From NCBI GenBank assembly GCA_041653995.1, contig JBAZEK010000002.1, positions 1 through 64,000 on the forward strand: a stretch of 64,000 nucleotides of DNA, given 5' to 3'. How positions within the stretch are numbered: the stretch's first letter is position 1; each line of letters opens with the position of its first letter. A program made the translations under genes and the position numbers. The notes below the pieces were generated by a model. That model was not told the DNA's origin. It searched no databases and saw only the letters and a list, made by a program, of their open reading frames with translations. This DNA comes from Dehalococcoidia bacterium. GTDB lineage: Bacteria; Chloroflexota; Dehalococcoidia; GIF9; UBA5629. This document shows, piece after piece, positions 17,075 to 26,011 of this stretch.

Positions 17075-17629
17075 ATGGGTATATTTGAACGAATTGCAGA
17101 CGCAATCTTCCACATGGCCGCCTCAGGAGAAAGCAAGAAACGGTGGCTTTACACCGCGCTGGTGGCATTTCTCTTCGGCTGCTTTATAGCGCTGTTCTTC
17201 GTCGGCGCATACTTCACCGACAGGTGGCTCAACCTGACCCCGGTCGTATATCAACCCTGGAACATCATACTGGGGCTGATACTGCTCGTGCCGGGCGCAG
17301 CCATGATGAGCTGGACCTATATACAGTTTTTCAGGGCCAGGGGCACGCCCGTGCCCATCAATCCCCCTCAGAAGCTCATCTCCACGGGACTCTACGCATA
17401 CAGCCGCAATCCGATGCTGATGGGCATATTCCTGGTGTTCTTCGGCGTGGGTGTCCTGACAGGATCTATATCACTGACATTTATCTTCTCGCCGCTGCTG
17501 GTGCTCTTCTTCTACTTCCAGATCACCAAAGTCGAGGAGAAGGAGATGGAGCTCAAGTTCGGGCAGGACTACCTGGAATACAAACAGCGTGTGCCCAGGT
17601 TCTTCCCAACATTAAGATGCCACAGGTAG
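17075..17629 (+). CDS. ICMT/phospholipid methyltransferase-family membrane protein
   Basis: 184 residues from ATG at 17075. There are about four membrane segments, then the family signature near the C-terminus: GLYAYSRNPMLMG, which binds S-adenosylmethionine, and the tail KVEEKEMELKFGQDYLEYKQRVPRF. Related enzymes carboxyl-methylate isoprenylcysteine or N-methylate phospholipids; in bacteria the substrate is usually unknown. An earlier in-frame GTG lies inside the loop of a terminator and was rejected. TATAAT (17060-17065) ends only nine bases before the ATG and no Shine-Dalgarno is seen, so the message may be leaderless. It converges on the histidine kinase with 18 bases of overlap. Confidence 0.85.
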   Translation: MGIFERIADAIFHMAASGESKKRWLYTALVAFLFGCFIALFFVGAYFTDRWLNLTPVVYQPWNIILGLILLVPGAAMMSWTYIQFFRARGTPVPINPPQKLISTGLYAYSRNPMLMGIFLVFFGVGVLTGSISLTFIFSPLLVLFFYFQITKVEEKEMELKFGQDYLEYKQRVPRFFPTLRCHR

Positions 17630-18701
17630 TGTGAAGCTGAAGGTGCTGCCTTTGCCCGGCTCGCTCTCCGCCCGGATCTTTCCGCCGTGCAGTTCTACGT
17701 ACTTCCGCACCAGCGCCAGCCCTATGCCCGCCCCGCCGTAGCTGCGCTGCCGCGCTTTATCGGCCTTATAGAAATGGTCGAAAACATGCGGCAGGTCAGC
17801 GGGGTCGATACCGCTGCCTGTGTCGGATACTGAAATCACCACGCCGTTGTTCTTCTCTTTGAGGGCACTGACCCTGATGCTGCCGCCCGGTGTGCTGAAA
17901 CGCAGCGCGTTCTCCAGCAGGTTGTGCAGCACCTGCCTGATGCGTCCGCTGTCGATATCGATGCGCGGCAGTCCCTCCGCCAGCTCGGCGGACAGCGAGA
18001 TTTCCTTCTCCTGGCAGCGCGCCTGGAAAACGGCTACCTCGGCATTTATAAGCCCTGCCATGTCCGTCTCCTCGATTTCGAGTTTCAGCTGACCTGCCTC
18101 AGCCAGCGATAGCTCGCGCAGGTCGGTGATCAGGCGGTTGAGCAGCACTGTTTCGTCGTATACCGGGGCGATCTGCTCCGGCGTGGGCGAAATGACGCCG
18201 TCCAGCCAGGCTTCGAGATTGCCCTGGACTATGCTCAGCGGATTGCGCAGCTCATGAGCCACGTCAGCCAGCAGCTGCTTGCGGCTCTTTTCCTTCATCT
18301 CGAGCTGCTCGGCCATGGTATTGAAGGCGGCGGATACCTCTCCCACTTCGTCGTCGCTCCTGTGTTTCACGCGCTGGGCCAGGTCGCCGGAGGCCACCTT
18401 ACTGGCGGAAGCCGCCAGCTCCCGCATGGGCCTGGTCACCAGTATACTCACAATCACTCCCAGCGCAACGGCTACCGCCATGGCAACAACCGCCGCTATT
18501 CCCAGCGAGCGCTGCGAGTCCTGCAGAAAGTCCTGCTCGGCCTGACCCAGTCCCACCATGCCCGTTTCGGGATGGACGCACAGGCAGGTGGTGCTGTGCT
18601 GCTCGCAATAGCTGGCAAAATTGGCATTCACCGTCTGGTTAACCCAGACGGCCAGGGCGCCGATGCTCAACAGAGCAAGGCCGGCGAAGAGCAGGCTGAG
18701 C

Positions 18702-18721
<20 letters not shown>
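17612..18721 (-). CDS. Sensor histidine kinase
   Basis: 369 residues from ATG at 18721, with GGAGGAG upstream. Order: membrane helix (about 8-27), a short outside loop (28-72), second helix (about 73-95), HAMP linker, dimerisation domain with phospho-acceptor ADVAHELRNPLS, and an ATPase domain with LLENALRFS (N box) and DTGSGI (G1 box). The outside loop holds Cys39, His42, Cys46, Cys48 and His50, an unusual set of possible metal ligands. The start overlaps the response regulator stop by 20 bases, so the pair is coupled. Confidence 0.95.
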
Positions 18722-19409
<688 letters not shown>

Positions 19410-19446
19410 TCTCGGATAATCCCCCAAACTGATTTTAACACACTTA

Positions 19447-19483
19447 AAATAAAGGGACGAAGAGGTCGATTCTTCGTCCCTTT
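19447..19483 (-). terminator. Rho-independent terminator of the Cys-rich peptide gene
   Basis: Exact 13-base arms (19451-19463 and 19471-19483) with a seven-base loop. On the minus strand the stem is followed by ATTTT. It separates the peptide gene from the two-component operon. Confidence 0.8.
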
Positions 19484-19524
19484 GCAGGAGGATAGTTATG
19501 CGTCAGAGGATATCATCATATTTT

Positions 19525-19851
19525 TTACCGGAAGCAGCATCCGCCCCTGTAGGTGGTCGCGCCGCCGCCGGGGCTGCCCTGTCCGTATCCCGGGTAGTTG
19601 GGACACGTTGCCCCACCCGGTATATAAACGTCATCCGGGTCGGCAGTTCCTGTTCCCTGGCCGTAACCGGGGCAACCGGAACACCACGGCCCGCGGGCAA
19701 ACTGCGTGTCTGAAACCTGTCCCTGCCAGTATGAATCAGACACCGCCCGGGCAACATTGCCGCCGGTTGCGGCCAGCGTAATGGCCACCGAAGCCACCAC
19801 CAGCAACACTGCGATAATTACGGGGATGCCGACTTTAATCCAGCTATTCAT
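19525..19851 (-). CDS. Small membrane-anchored Gly/Cys-rich protein
   Basis: 108 residues. A single N-terminal hydrophobic helix (about 6-27) exports or anchors the chain. The outside part is rich in Gly, Pro, Tyr and Cys, with two related repeats, CPGYGQGTG and NYPGYGQGSPG, and a CC pair near the end (GGCCFR). AAAGGAGG lies ahead of the ATG and a strong terminator follows. No family recognised. The six cysteines and its place beside a two-component system with a Cys/His sensor loop suggest a metal- or redox-related envelope role, which is inference. Confidence 0.75.
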   Translation of the reverse strand: MNSWIKVGIPVIIAVLLVVASVAITLAATGGNVARAVSDSYWQGQVSDTQFARGPWCSGCPGYGQGTGTADPDDVYIPGGATCPNYPGYGQGSPGGGATTYRGGCCFR

Positions 19852-19956
19852 AGACTGCGCCTCCTTTGCGCTTTAATTTATAAGGACATTCTATAGCCGG
19901 ATTGTGAATTTATAATGAATGGCCGGGGAGATTTAGATGAAGGTTGGCGGGTCTTA

Positions 19957-21405
19957 CTAAGCGGAGCCGCGCCTGCCGGCCCTGCGCCGGTAATATCCAT
20001 TAGCGCGCACAAGGGCGGTGGACGCCCGGGCGACGCTGGGGAACGCGGCGAAACCCGCATCGAGCAACCTCTGAAATGATTTCTCGGGAAGGCCGTCATC
20101 GCCGGGCACGGTATTGACCATCATGGCCATCACAACAGGCTTGACCGCGACCTCACCCCAGCCCAAGAGGGCATCCGTATGCAGCTTGAACTGAAATTCG
20201 CGCGGCACAAAGGGGTCCTGCTCGGGCGTGGAATGCAGCAGAATCAGGTCCACCCCATCCCAGCCACCCACAGCAGCCAGGGCCTCCCTGGCCTTATCGA
20301 CGCCCCAGTAAGGATTTATGTCAAGCGGATTCTTAAAAATGTTGCCTGCATCGAACTTGTATATATCCCAAAGGGCCTGACGGTATTCCGGCGGCAGCAA
20401 GGGCATGGTGAGGCCGGCCCTGCAACAGTCATCGGAGGCCTGCACGCACGAGCCGCCCCCGTGTCCGACGACCAGCGTCCTCAAACCGGTGATCTCAGGG
20501 CAGCGCTGAAGCACCGTGACCACGTCGAACATCTCCTGGACGTTGTAGACCCTGATGGCGCCGGTCTGTCGCAGCAGCGCATCCCAGGTCAGGCTGGACC
20601 CGGCTATGGCGCTGGTGTGGGACACTGCCGCCTGCGAGCCGCCTCCCGTGTCCGCGCATTTAAATACGATGACCGGTTTGCTGTCGGCCGCCCTACGCAA
20701 AGCCTTGAGCAGACGTGGACCATGGTTGGTGCCCTCGATGTAAGCGGTGATTATATGCGTACCGGGGTCATCCGTTAAGTACTCCAGCAGGTCGCACTCG
20801 TTGATATCACAGGCATTGCCGTAGCTGACCACCTTGCTGAAATCGATGTTGCGGCGGTTGGCTTCCCTGACACCGATGATGCACTGCCCTCCGCTCTGCG
20901 CCAGGTATCCCACACTGCCGGGCTTCTTCGAGAAATTCATGCCGAAGGCCAGGCCGGACTCCGGGCAGTAGATGCCCATGCAGTTCGGACCGATAATACG
21001 AATCCCGTACCGCCGGGCGATGCCCACCATATGTTCCTGCAGCTCCATGCCTGACTTATCCTCGATCTCGCTGAAACCGGAGGTGAAGAAGTGCATCACC
21101 CTGACGCCTTTTCTGCCGCACTCCTCCACGAGATCAAGGACATACTTGCTCTGGACGGCGGTGATCACATAGTCGACGGGACCGGGTATCTCGCTGATGC
21201 TTTGATATATCTTGATACCGCAAACATCCCCCTCGCCCTCTCCGACCGGGTACAGCGGATCCCTGTACCCGTACTCAAGCAGCATCCTGATGAACTGGTT
21301 GCCCAGCTTGAACTTGTTGAGCGAATCAGGCAGGGTGCCCACCACCGCTGTGGACCGCGGATGAAAGATATAATCCAGTTCAGGGCGTTTTATACTCTGT
21401 GGCAA
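19957..21405 (-). CDS. CoA-binding, NDP-forming acyl-CoA synthetase-like protein (alpha-type)
   Basis: 482 residues from TTG at 21405 (AAGGA eight bases ahead). It has an N-terminal CoA-binding Rossmann domain (FHPRSTAVVGTLPDS), a succinyl-CoA-ligase-like domain with IIGPNCMGIY, and the phospho-histidine region AVSHTSAIAGS with His263. This matches the alpha part of ADP-forming acyl-CoA synthetases. The ATP-grasp beta part is missing from the protein and from the neighbourhood, so it needs a partner elsewhere or has another CoA-linked role. It sits past the terminator that closes the acyl-CoA dehydrogenase run, about 150 bases downstream. Confidence 0.85.
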   Translation of the reverse strand: MPQSIKRPELDYIFHPRSTAVVGTLPDSLNKFKLGNQFIRMLLEYGYRDPLYPVGEGEGDVCGIKIYQSISEIPGPVDYVITAVQSKYVLDLVEECGRKGVRVMHFFTSGFSEIEDKSGMELQEHMVGIARRYGIRIIGPNCMGIYCPESGLAFGMNFSKKPGSVGYLAQSGGQCIIGVREANRRNIDFSKVVSYGNACDINECDLLEYLTDDPGTHIITAYIEGTNHGPRLLKALRRAADSKPVIVFKCADTGGGSQAAVSHTSAIAGSSLTWDALLRQTGAIRVYNVQEMFDVVTVLQRCPEITGLRTLVVGHGGGSCVQASDDCCRAGLTMPLLPPEYRQALWDIYKFDAGNIFKNPLDINPYWGVDKAREALAAVGGWDGVDLILLHSTPEQDPFVPREFQFKLHTDALLGWGEVAVKPVVMAMMVNTVPGDDGLPEKSFQRLLDAGFAAFPSVARASTALVRANGYYRRRAGRRGSA

Positions 21406-21502
21406 CTTGTTTGTCCTTTTTAAAACGCTATATTCTAATCTATGGGAACGTCAAAAATCCAGCTTCACACGCATTGATTCAGGCCGTATCCGGTGTAAAT
21501 AA

Positions 21503-21532
21503 TAAAAAGCGGGCGGCCTGACGGCCGCCCGC
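21503..21532 (-). terminator. Rho-independent terminator of the acyl-CoA dehydrogenase operon
   Basis: Arms GCGGGCGGCC (21509-21518) and GGCCGCCCGC (21523-21532) with a four-base loop. On the minus strand the stem is followed by TTTTTATT. It closes the three-dehydrogenase run and separates it from the CoA-ligase-like gene. Confidence 0.85.
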
Positions 21533-21556
21533 TCGTTTAAGCGTTGAAACAGGTCG

Positions 21557-22690
21557 TTACAGCCCAAGCTGCACGGCCACGTTCTCCCGGTGGTAGTCCG
21601 CATCGCCGTAGACTATTTCGCCGGCCTTGGCCCTGCGGAAGTAAAGGTGCATATCGTGATCCATGGTAAAGCCGATGGCGCCGAATATCTGGTGGGCCAG
21701 CACGGCCACCCGCTTGAAGGCATCGCTGGTCCATGCCTTGGCCATGGAGACCTCCATATCGGCGGGCAGGCCCTCGCTCTCGGTCCAGGCCGCCTTGTAC
21801 GTTATGAAACGCGAACCGTCCACGTCGGTGACCATATTCGCGCAGTAATGCTGAATGGCCTGGAAGGCGCCGATGGGACGGTTGAACTGGACCCTTTCCT
21901 TGGCATAGGTGACCGCCATATCCAGCGAGGCCTGGGCGCCGCCCACCATCTCGGCGCACTTGCACACGGTGGCCTTTCTTAATATGGACTTGATGACCGG
22001 CCAGCCACCGTTCAGTTTTCCCACAAGGTTATCGGCGGGCACTTTAACATCCTTAATAGTCACCTCGCACAGCTTGTCGCGTCCCAGCGTCTTAAGCAGT
22101 GTGACCTTCAGGCCGGCGCTCCTGGCGTCCATCAGGAAAATACTCACGCCGTCCTCCGGATCGGAGCTCTTTTTGGTGCGCGCCACCACCAGCATGTAAT
22201 CGGCCGTGTTGGCATCCGGCACAAACATCTTGGTCCCGTTCAATATATAATCCTTACCCGATGCTTTAGCCTCCGTGTCGAGTGAGGCCGGGGAATATGT
22301 CCCCTCCACCCCGGTCAGCGCCAGCGTCATGATCATATCGCCGGAACATATCTTGCTCAGATACGTTTCCTTCTGTTTTTCATTTCCCGCCGCGAGCAGC
22401 GTGAAGCCCGACAGCACGACGGTGGAGAAGAAGGGCCCGGGCACTATGTTGTAGCCCATCTCGTCCAGCAGGACGGTGAGGTCGAGCAGGCTGCCGCCGT
22501 TTCCGCCGTATTTCTCGGGGAAGGGCAAACCCATCCAGCCCAGCTCGGCCATCTTTTTCCAGAGGTCCTGCGAGAGTCCGCTTTCGCTTTCATCCAGCTC
22601 CCGCACGAGCTTCTTGGGACATTCCTTGCTCAGGAATTCGCGCGCCGATTTCTTTAACATCTCCTGTTCTTCGTTCAATCCCAGATCCAT
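21557..22690 (-). CDS. Acyl-CoA dehydrogenase-family protein, possibly the non-catalytic subunit
   Basis: 377 residues with the full acyl-CoA dehydrogenase fold (ALTGVEGTYSPAS in place of the usual TEPxAGSD; KERVQFNRPIGAFQAIQH). The helix where isovaleryl-CoA dehydrogenase-type enzymes carry the catalytic Glu reads ILRKATVCKCAEM and has lost it, unlike the two dehydrogenases encoded just upstream (both FER). The usual C-terminal IQRNI motif is also absent. In steroid side-chain catabolism such divergent chains pair with a catalytic chain as heterotetramers; I infer the same here. GGGAGGG precedes the ATG. Last gene before a terminator. Confidence 0.85.
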   Translation of the reverse strand: MDLGLNEEQEMLKKSAREFLSKECPKKLVRELDESESGLSQDLWKKMAELGWMGLPFPEKYGGNGGSLLDLTVLLDEMGYNIVPGPFFSTVVLSGFTLLAAGNEKQKETYLSKICSGDMIMTLALTGVEGTYSPASLDTEAKASGKDYILNGTKMFVPDANTADYMLVVARTKKSSDPEDGVSIFLMDARSAGLKVTLLKTLGRDKLCEVTIKDVKVPADNLVGKLNGGWPVIKSILRKATVCKCAEMVGGAQASLDMAVTYAKERVQFNRPIGAFQAIQHYCANMVTDVDGSRFITYKAAWTESEGLPADMEVSMAKAWTSDAFKRVAVLAHQIFGAIGFTMDHDMHLYFRRAKAGEIVYGDADYHRENVAVQLGL

Positions 22691-22726
22691 GTTTGTCCCT
22701 CCCGGTTTTAATTAATAATCCGCTTT

Positions 22727-23923
22727 CTATTTACGCTTGAGACCGAGCCCGCGCTGGGCCAGTATATTCCTCTGTATCTCGGAGGTGCCCGCGCCGATCA
22801 CGGCCGATAAGGAATCCAGGTATCCCAGCGAGAACCTGCCTTTGAGCGGCGCGTGACGGGAGCCGGGCCAGAGCTGCCCGTAGGGCCCCATTATCTCCAG
22901 GCCGACATCGGCCAGCTTCCTGCTGAGGATGGTAGTCACCAGCTTGATCTCGGAGGCCTCGATATTGGGGAAGAGGTTGTTGTCCATCATCCAGGCGGTG
23001 CGGTAGTACAGCACATAGGCTATTTCGATCTCGATGGCGAGCTCCGCCAGCTTCGCCCTGATCCTCGCATCCCGGCTCAGCAATACGCCGTTGCGCCTGG
23101 TTTCCCCGGCATATTTGAGGAGGTCTTCGAAACGCCTGCGGAAACCTCCCATGGATATGACCAGCCTCTCGAAGTCCAGCGCCACCATGAGGTAGTAGAA
23201 GCCCATGTTCATCTCGCCCACCACGTTTTTTTTGGGCACGCGGACGTTATCGAAGAACACCTCGTTGAACGAGTGGAATCCGTCGATATTGATGATGGGC
23301 CTGATGGTGATGCCCGGCGTCTTGTTGTCCACAATAAACAGCGTGGTCCCTTTATAGGGCTGGGCATCCATATCCGTTCGTGCCACCATCCAGCCGCAGT
23401 CCGATACGTGCGCCCCGCTACCCCAGATCTTCTGACCGTTGACCACCAGGTAATCCCCGTCTTCGACCGCCCTGGTCTGTATGGCGGCGAGGTCTGAGCC
23501 CGCGTTGGGCTCGCTGTAGGCCAGCCAGAATTTGAGGTCGCCTTTGACTATTTTAGGAATCCACTCCTGCTTCAACTGCTCGCTGCCGAAGCGCAGGATG
23601 GTGGGACCTGATATGAGCGTGGAGATGTCCATACCGGGAGCGCCATAGTAGCTGACGATATCAAAAAATATGGCCTGTTCCACAAATGAACGGCCTTCTC
23701 CCCCGTATTCCTTCGGCCAGGCCATGGTGAGCCACCCGCGCTCACCCATTTTGCGCCTGAATACCTCCACTTCCGGATCTCTGATCTCAAATTCACCGAT
23801 GGCGCCATAACCACCCGGCCAATACAAATCCCTCTCTGCATAGCCCTGCGGCATTTCGGCGAGAATGAACTTCTCGACTTCCTGCCTGAATTTGTTTTCA
23901 GCTTCGCTTAAGCGAAAATCCAT
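22727..23923 (-). CDS. Acyl-CoA dehydrogenase
   Basis: 398 residues from ATG at 23923. FAD- and substrate-binding motifs YSEPNAGSDLAAIQTRA and GAGTSEIQRNILAQRGLG are present. MCAD-type Glu before the GTSE motif is missing, but VALDFERLVIS supplies the Glu used by isovaleryl- and long-chain-type enzymes. It desaturates an acyl-CoA at the alpha-beta bond, passing electrons to a flavoprotein. Sits 36 bases before the next dehydrogenase gene in the same operon. Confidence 0.92.
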   Translation of the reverse strand: MDFRLSEAENKFRQEVEKFILAEMPQGYAERDLYWPGGYGAIGEFEIRDPEVEVFRRKMGERGWLTMAWPKEYGGEGRSFVEQAIFFDIVSYYGAPGMDISTLISGPTILRFGSEQLKQEWIPKIVKGDLKFWLAYSEPNAGSDLAAIQTRAVEDGDYLVVNGQKIWGSGAHVSDCGWMVARTDMDAQPYKGTTLFIVDNKTPGITIRPIINIDGFHSFNEVFFDNVRVPKKNVVGEMNMGFYYLMVALDFERLVISMGGFRRRFEDLLKYAGETRRNGVLLSRDARIRAKLAELAIEIEIAYVLYYRTAWMMDNNLFPNIEASEIKLVTTILSRKLADVGLEIMGPYGQLWPGSRHAPLKGRFSLGYLDSLSAVIGAGTSEIQRNILAQRGLGLKRK

Positions 23924-23957
23924 AGGCCTGAGCACACCTCATTTCATTCCGGAACAG

Positions 23958-25148
23958 CTATTTACGCGGAAGGCCGAGCCCGCGCATGGCAATGATGTTG
24001 CGCTGGATCTCGTTGGTGCCTCCTCCCACGCCGATGGACAGCGATGCCAGGTAAGCCCTGTACATCTCCGCTGTCCCGATCGCCCTGGATGAGCCGAAGG
24101 CAAGCTGCCCGTACTGGCCCATCACCCTCATGCCGGCGTCCGATATCCTGCGCAGCAGCTCGCTGCCGAATACCATAGCCTGAGACGACTCGTAGTTGGA
24201 GTGTCCGCCCTTGCTATATATCCATGCTATGCGGTAGCAGAGCATGCGCGCCACCTCGATCTCGATGGCCATCTCCGCCATCAGGCTGCGCATGATGGGA
24301 TCTTCCGATATCAGCCTTCCGTTTCTCTTATTGGTCCTGGCATATTTGACCATTTGGTCGAGTATCAGCTTATTGGTTGCAGCGGTCCCCACGCCAGAAC
24401 GCTCGAAGTCCAGCGCCATGGCAAGCTGGAACCATCCGTTGTTCTTCTGGCCCACCAGACCGTTTTTAGGGACGCGCACATCATCGAAAAAAACCTCGTT
24501 GAAGGAATGGCAGCCGATAACATTGATCAGCGGGCGAATGGTGATGCCCGGGCTCTTCATATCGATCACGAACATGCTCATGTTGCGGTGCTTGGGCGCC
24601 TCGGGATCGGTGACGGCCCCCAGCCAGCAGTAGTCGGCGTAGTGGGCATAGCTGCACCATATCTTCTGGCCGTTGATCATATAGTTATCGCCCTGCTCGG
24701 TAGCGCGGGTCTGCAACGACGCCAGGTCGGAGCCCGCGTTGGGCTCGCTGTATCCCAGGCAGAATATTATGTCGCCTTTTGCTATACGCGGTATATAGTC
24801 CTTTTGCTGTTCCTCGCTGCCGAAATGCTGCAGGGCCATACCCACCCAGTTAACCGTGATCTCGGCCTCGATGCTGATGGGGGCGTCATGGTAAACGAGC
24901 TCCTCGGCCAGTATAAGGCGCTTGATGTGCCCCAGTCCCGCGCCGCCCAGCTCGACGGGGTAAGCCGGCGCCAGCCATCCTTTGGATCCGAGCTTCTTCT
25001 GAAACTGCCGCGATATCTTCCACGACTCCTCCGTCTCCTGCCAGAGACCAGTGGGCAGCTCCCGCCAGCGCTGCGGTATTTCGGTTTTCAACCAGCCCTT
25101 TACTTCATCGCGAAACGCTTCCTCTTCAGCACTGAACTTGAAGTCCAT
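23958..25148 (-). CDS. Acyl-CoA dehydrogenase
   Basis: 396 residues from ATG at 25148, chosen for the AGGAGG eight bases upstream; an earlier in-frame start at 25193 lacks one. Motifs YSEPNAGSDLASLQTRA and GGGTNEIQRNIIAMRGLGLPRK are clear. The likely base is the Glu of MALDFERSGVG. It is closely related to 22727-23923, suggesting tandem duplication. First gene of the minus-strand arm that leaves the shared control region at 25.15-25.40 kb. Confidence 0.92.
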   Translation of the reverse strand: MDFKFSAEEEAFRDEVKGWLKTEIPQRWRELPTGLWQETEESWKISRQFQKKLGSKGWLAPAYPVELGGAGLGHIKRLILAEELVYHDAPISIEAEITVNWVGMALQHFGSEEQQKDYIPRIAKGDIIFCLGYSEPNAGSDLASLQTRATEQGDNYMINGQKIWCSYAHYADYCWLGAVTDPEAPKHRNMSMFVIDMKSPGITIRPLINVIGCHSFNEVFFDDVRVPKNGLVGQKNNGWFQLAMALDFERSGVGTAATNKLILDQMVKYARTNKRNGRLISEDPIMRSLMAEMAIEIEVARMLCYRIAWIYSKGGHSNYESSQAMVFGSELLRRISDAGMRVMGQYGQLAFGSSRAIGTAEMYRAYLASLSIGVGGGTNEIQRNIIAMRGLGLPRK

Positions 25149-25230
25149 GGCTTTATCCTCCTGATCTTCACATATCCGGCTTTCCATGCCCACTCATCGG
25201 CCGGGACATCAACTTGCCGGGCTGCCCGAC

Positions 25231-25259
25231 ATTTTATCAAAAGGTATACCCTTAATCAA
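25231..25259 (-). promoter_or_regulatory. Candidate promoter of the acyl-CoA dehydrogenase operon
   Basis: On the minus strand TTGATT (25259-25254), a 17-base spacer and TAAAAT (25236-25231), about 80 bases before the ATG at 25148. Its -35 lies within one copy of the direct repeat described at 25252-25283. Confidence 0.45.
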
Positions 25260-25283
25260 TATTAACTAATCGGTTAATCAATA
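25252..25283. promoter_or_regulatory. Candidate operator in the divergent acyl-CoA control region
   Basis: The ten-base word TTAATCAATA occurs at 25252-25261 and 25274-25283, one copy every 22 bases, about two helical turns. Between and overlapping them is the inverted repeat ATTAAC-N6-GTTAAT (25261-25278). The left copy overlaps the -35 of the minus-strand promoter. This is what a dimeric repressor site looks like, for example of a TetR- or FadR-type regulator, but no such regulator gene is in the window. Confidence 0.45.
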
Positions 25284-25342
25284 AATTTTATCAAACGCAA
25301 TTTACGTTCAAAATTTTTTATGGAATTGCGAGTGATATCTTG

Positions 25343-25371
25343 TTTACATGGTTTCATAATTGTTATAAAAT
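25343..25371 (+). promoter_or_regulatory. Candidate promoter of the MaoC/thiolase arm
   Basis: TTTACA (25343-25348), 17-base spacer, TAAAAT (25366-25371), 30 bases ahead of the MaoC ATG. Confidence 0.4.
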
Positions 25372-25401
25372 AGGCGGAAATCTCCAGGGGGTAGGAGCAT
25401 C

Positions 25402-25833
25402 ATGAAATATTTCGAGGATTTCAAGCTCGGAGAGAAAGAGGTAACCAGGGGACGCACCATTACGGAGGCTGATGTGACCATGTTCGCCGCCCTGAGCGGC
25501 GATTGGTATCCCCTCCATATCGACGAGGAGGTTGCCAAAAAGACCATTTTCGGCGGGCGCATCGCGCACGGATTCCTGGTGCTGTCTGTAGCGTCCGGCT
25601 TTGTTACTCCCTACGAGACCGCCCTCATCGCTTTCTACGGCATGGACAAGGTGCGGTTTACGGGTCCCACCAGGCTGGGCGATACGATTCACCTGGAAAC
25701 AGAGGTCGCCGAACTCAAGGATAAGGGAGATTTCGGCGTAGTATCCAGCCAGTGGCACGTCAAGAACCAGCGCAACGAGGATGTGGCTATATGTCTGATC
25801 AAGGTGGCCGTGTCCAAAAAGCCAAAAAAGTAG
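25402..25833 (+). CDS. MaoC-family (R)-specific enoyl-CoA hydratase
   Basis: 143 residues, a single hot-dog domain. The hydratase-2 motif reads AALSGDWYPLHIDEEVA, with the catalytic Asp and His in place; the Asn usually found between them is Tyr. IAHGFLVLS follows as expected. Such enzymes hydrate 2-enoyl-CoA, the step after an acyl-CoA dehydrogenase. First gene of the plus-strand arm; 178 bases separate it from the thiolase-like genes. Confidence 0.88.
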   Translation: MKYFEDFKLGEKEVTRGRTITEADVTMFAALSGDWYPLHIDEEVAKKTIFGGRIAHGFLVLSVASGFVTPYETALIAFYGMDKVRFTGPTRLGDTIHLETEVAELKDKGDFGVVSSQWHVKNQRNEDVAICLIKVAVSKKPKK

Positions 25834-26011
25834 TCTATTAACAATTAATACTTGATAAGCAGGAAGAGGATTAGTGATGCAGAGGCCAGTTCCAACCTCC
25901 ACGGACGGTGAAGACGGGTTACATTCGCATGGTAACCCCGAATACGATAACTGACTGAAAACAACCGCTCTGAATTCTACGGAATCTAAATATTAAAGGA
26001 GGCATACAACA

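Noticed and set aside
24201..25265. 354-codon open frame antisense to the first acyl-CoA dehydrogenase
   Set aside because: Same reason: complete enzyme on the minus strand, no family or ribosome site on the plus strand.
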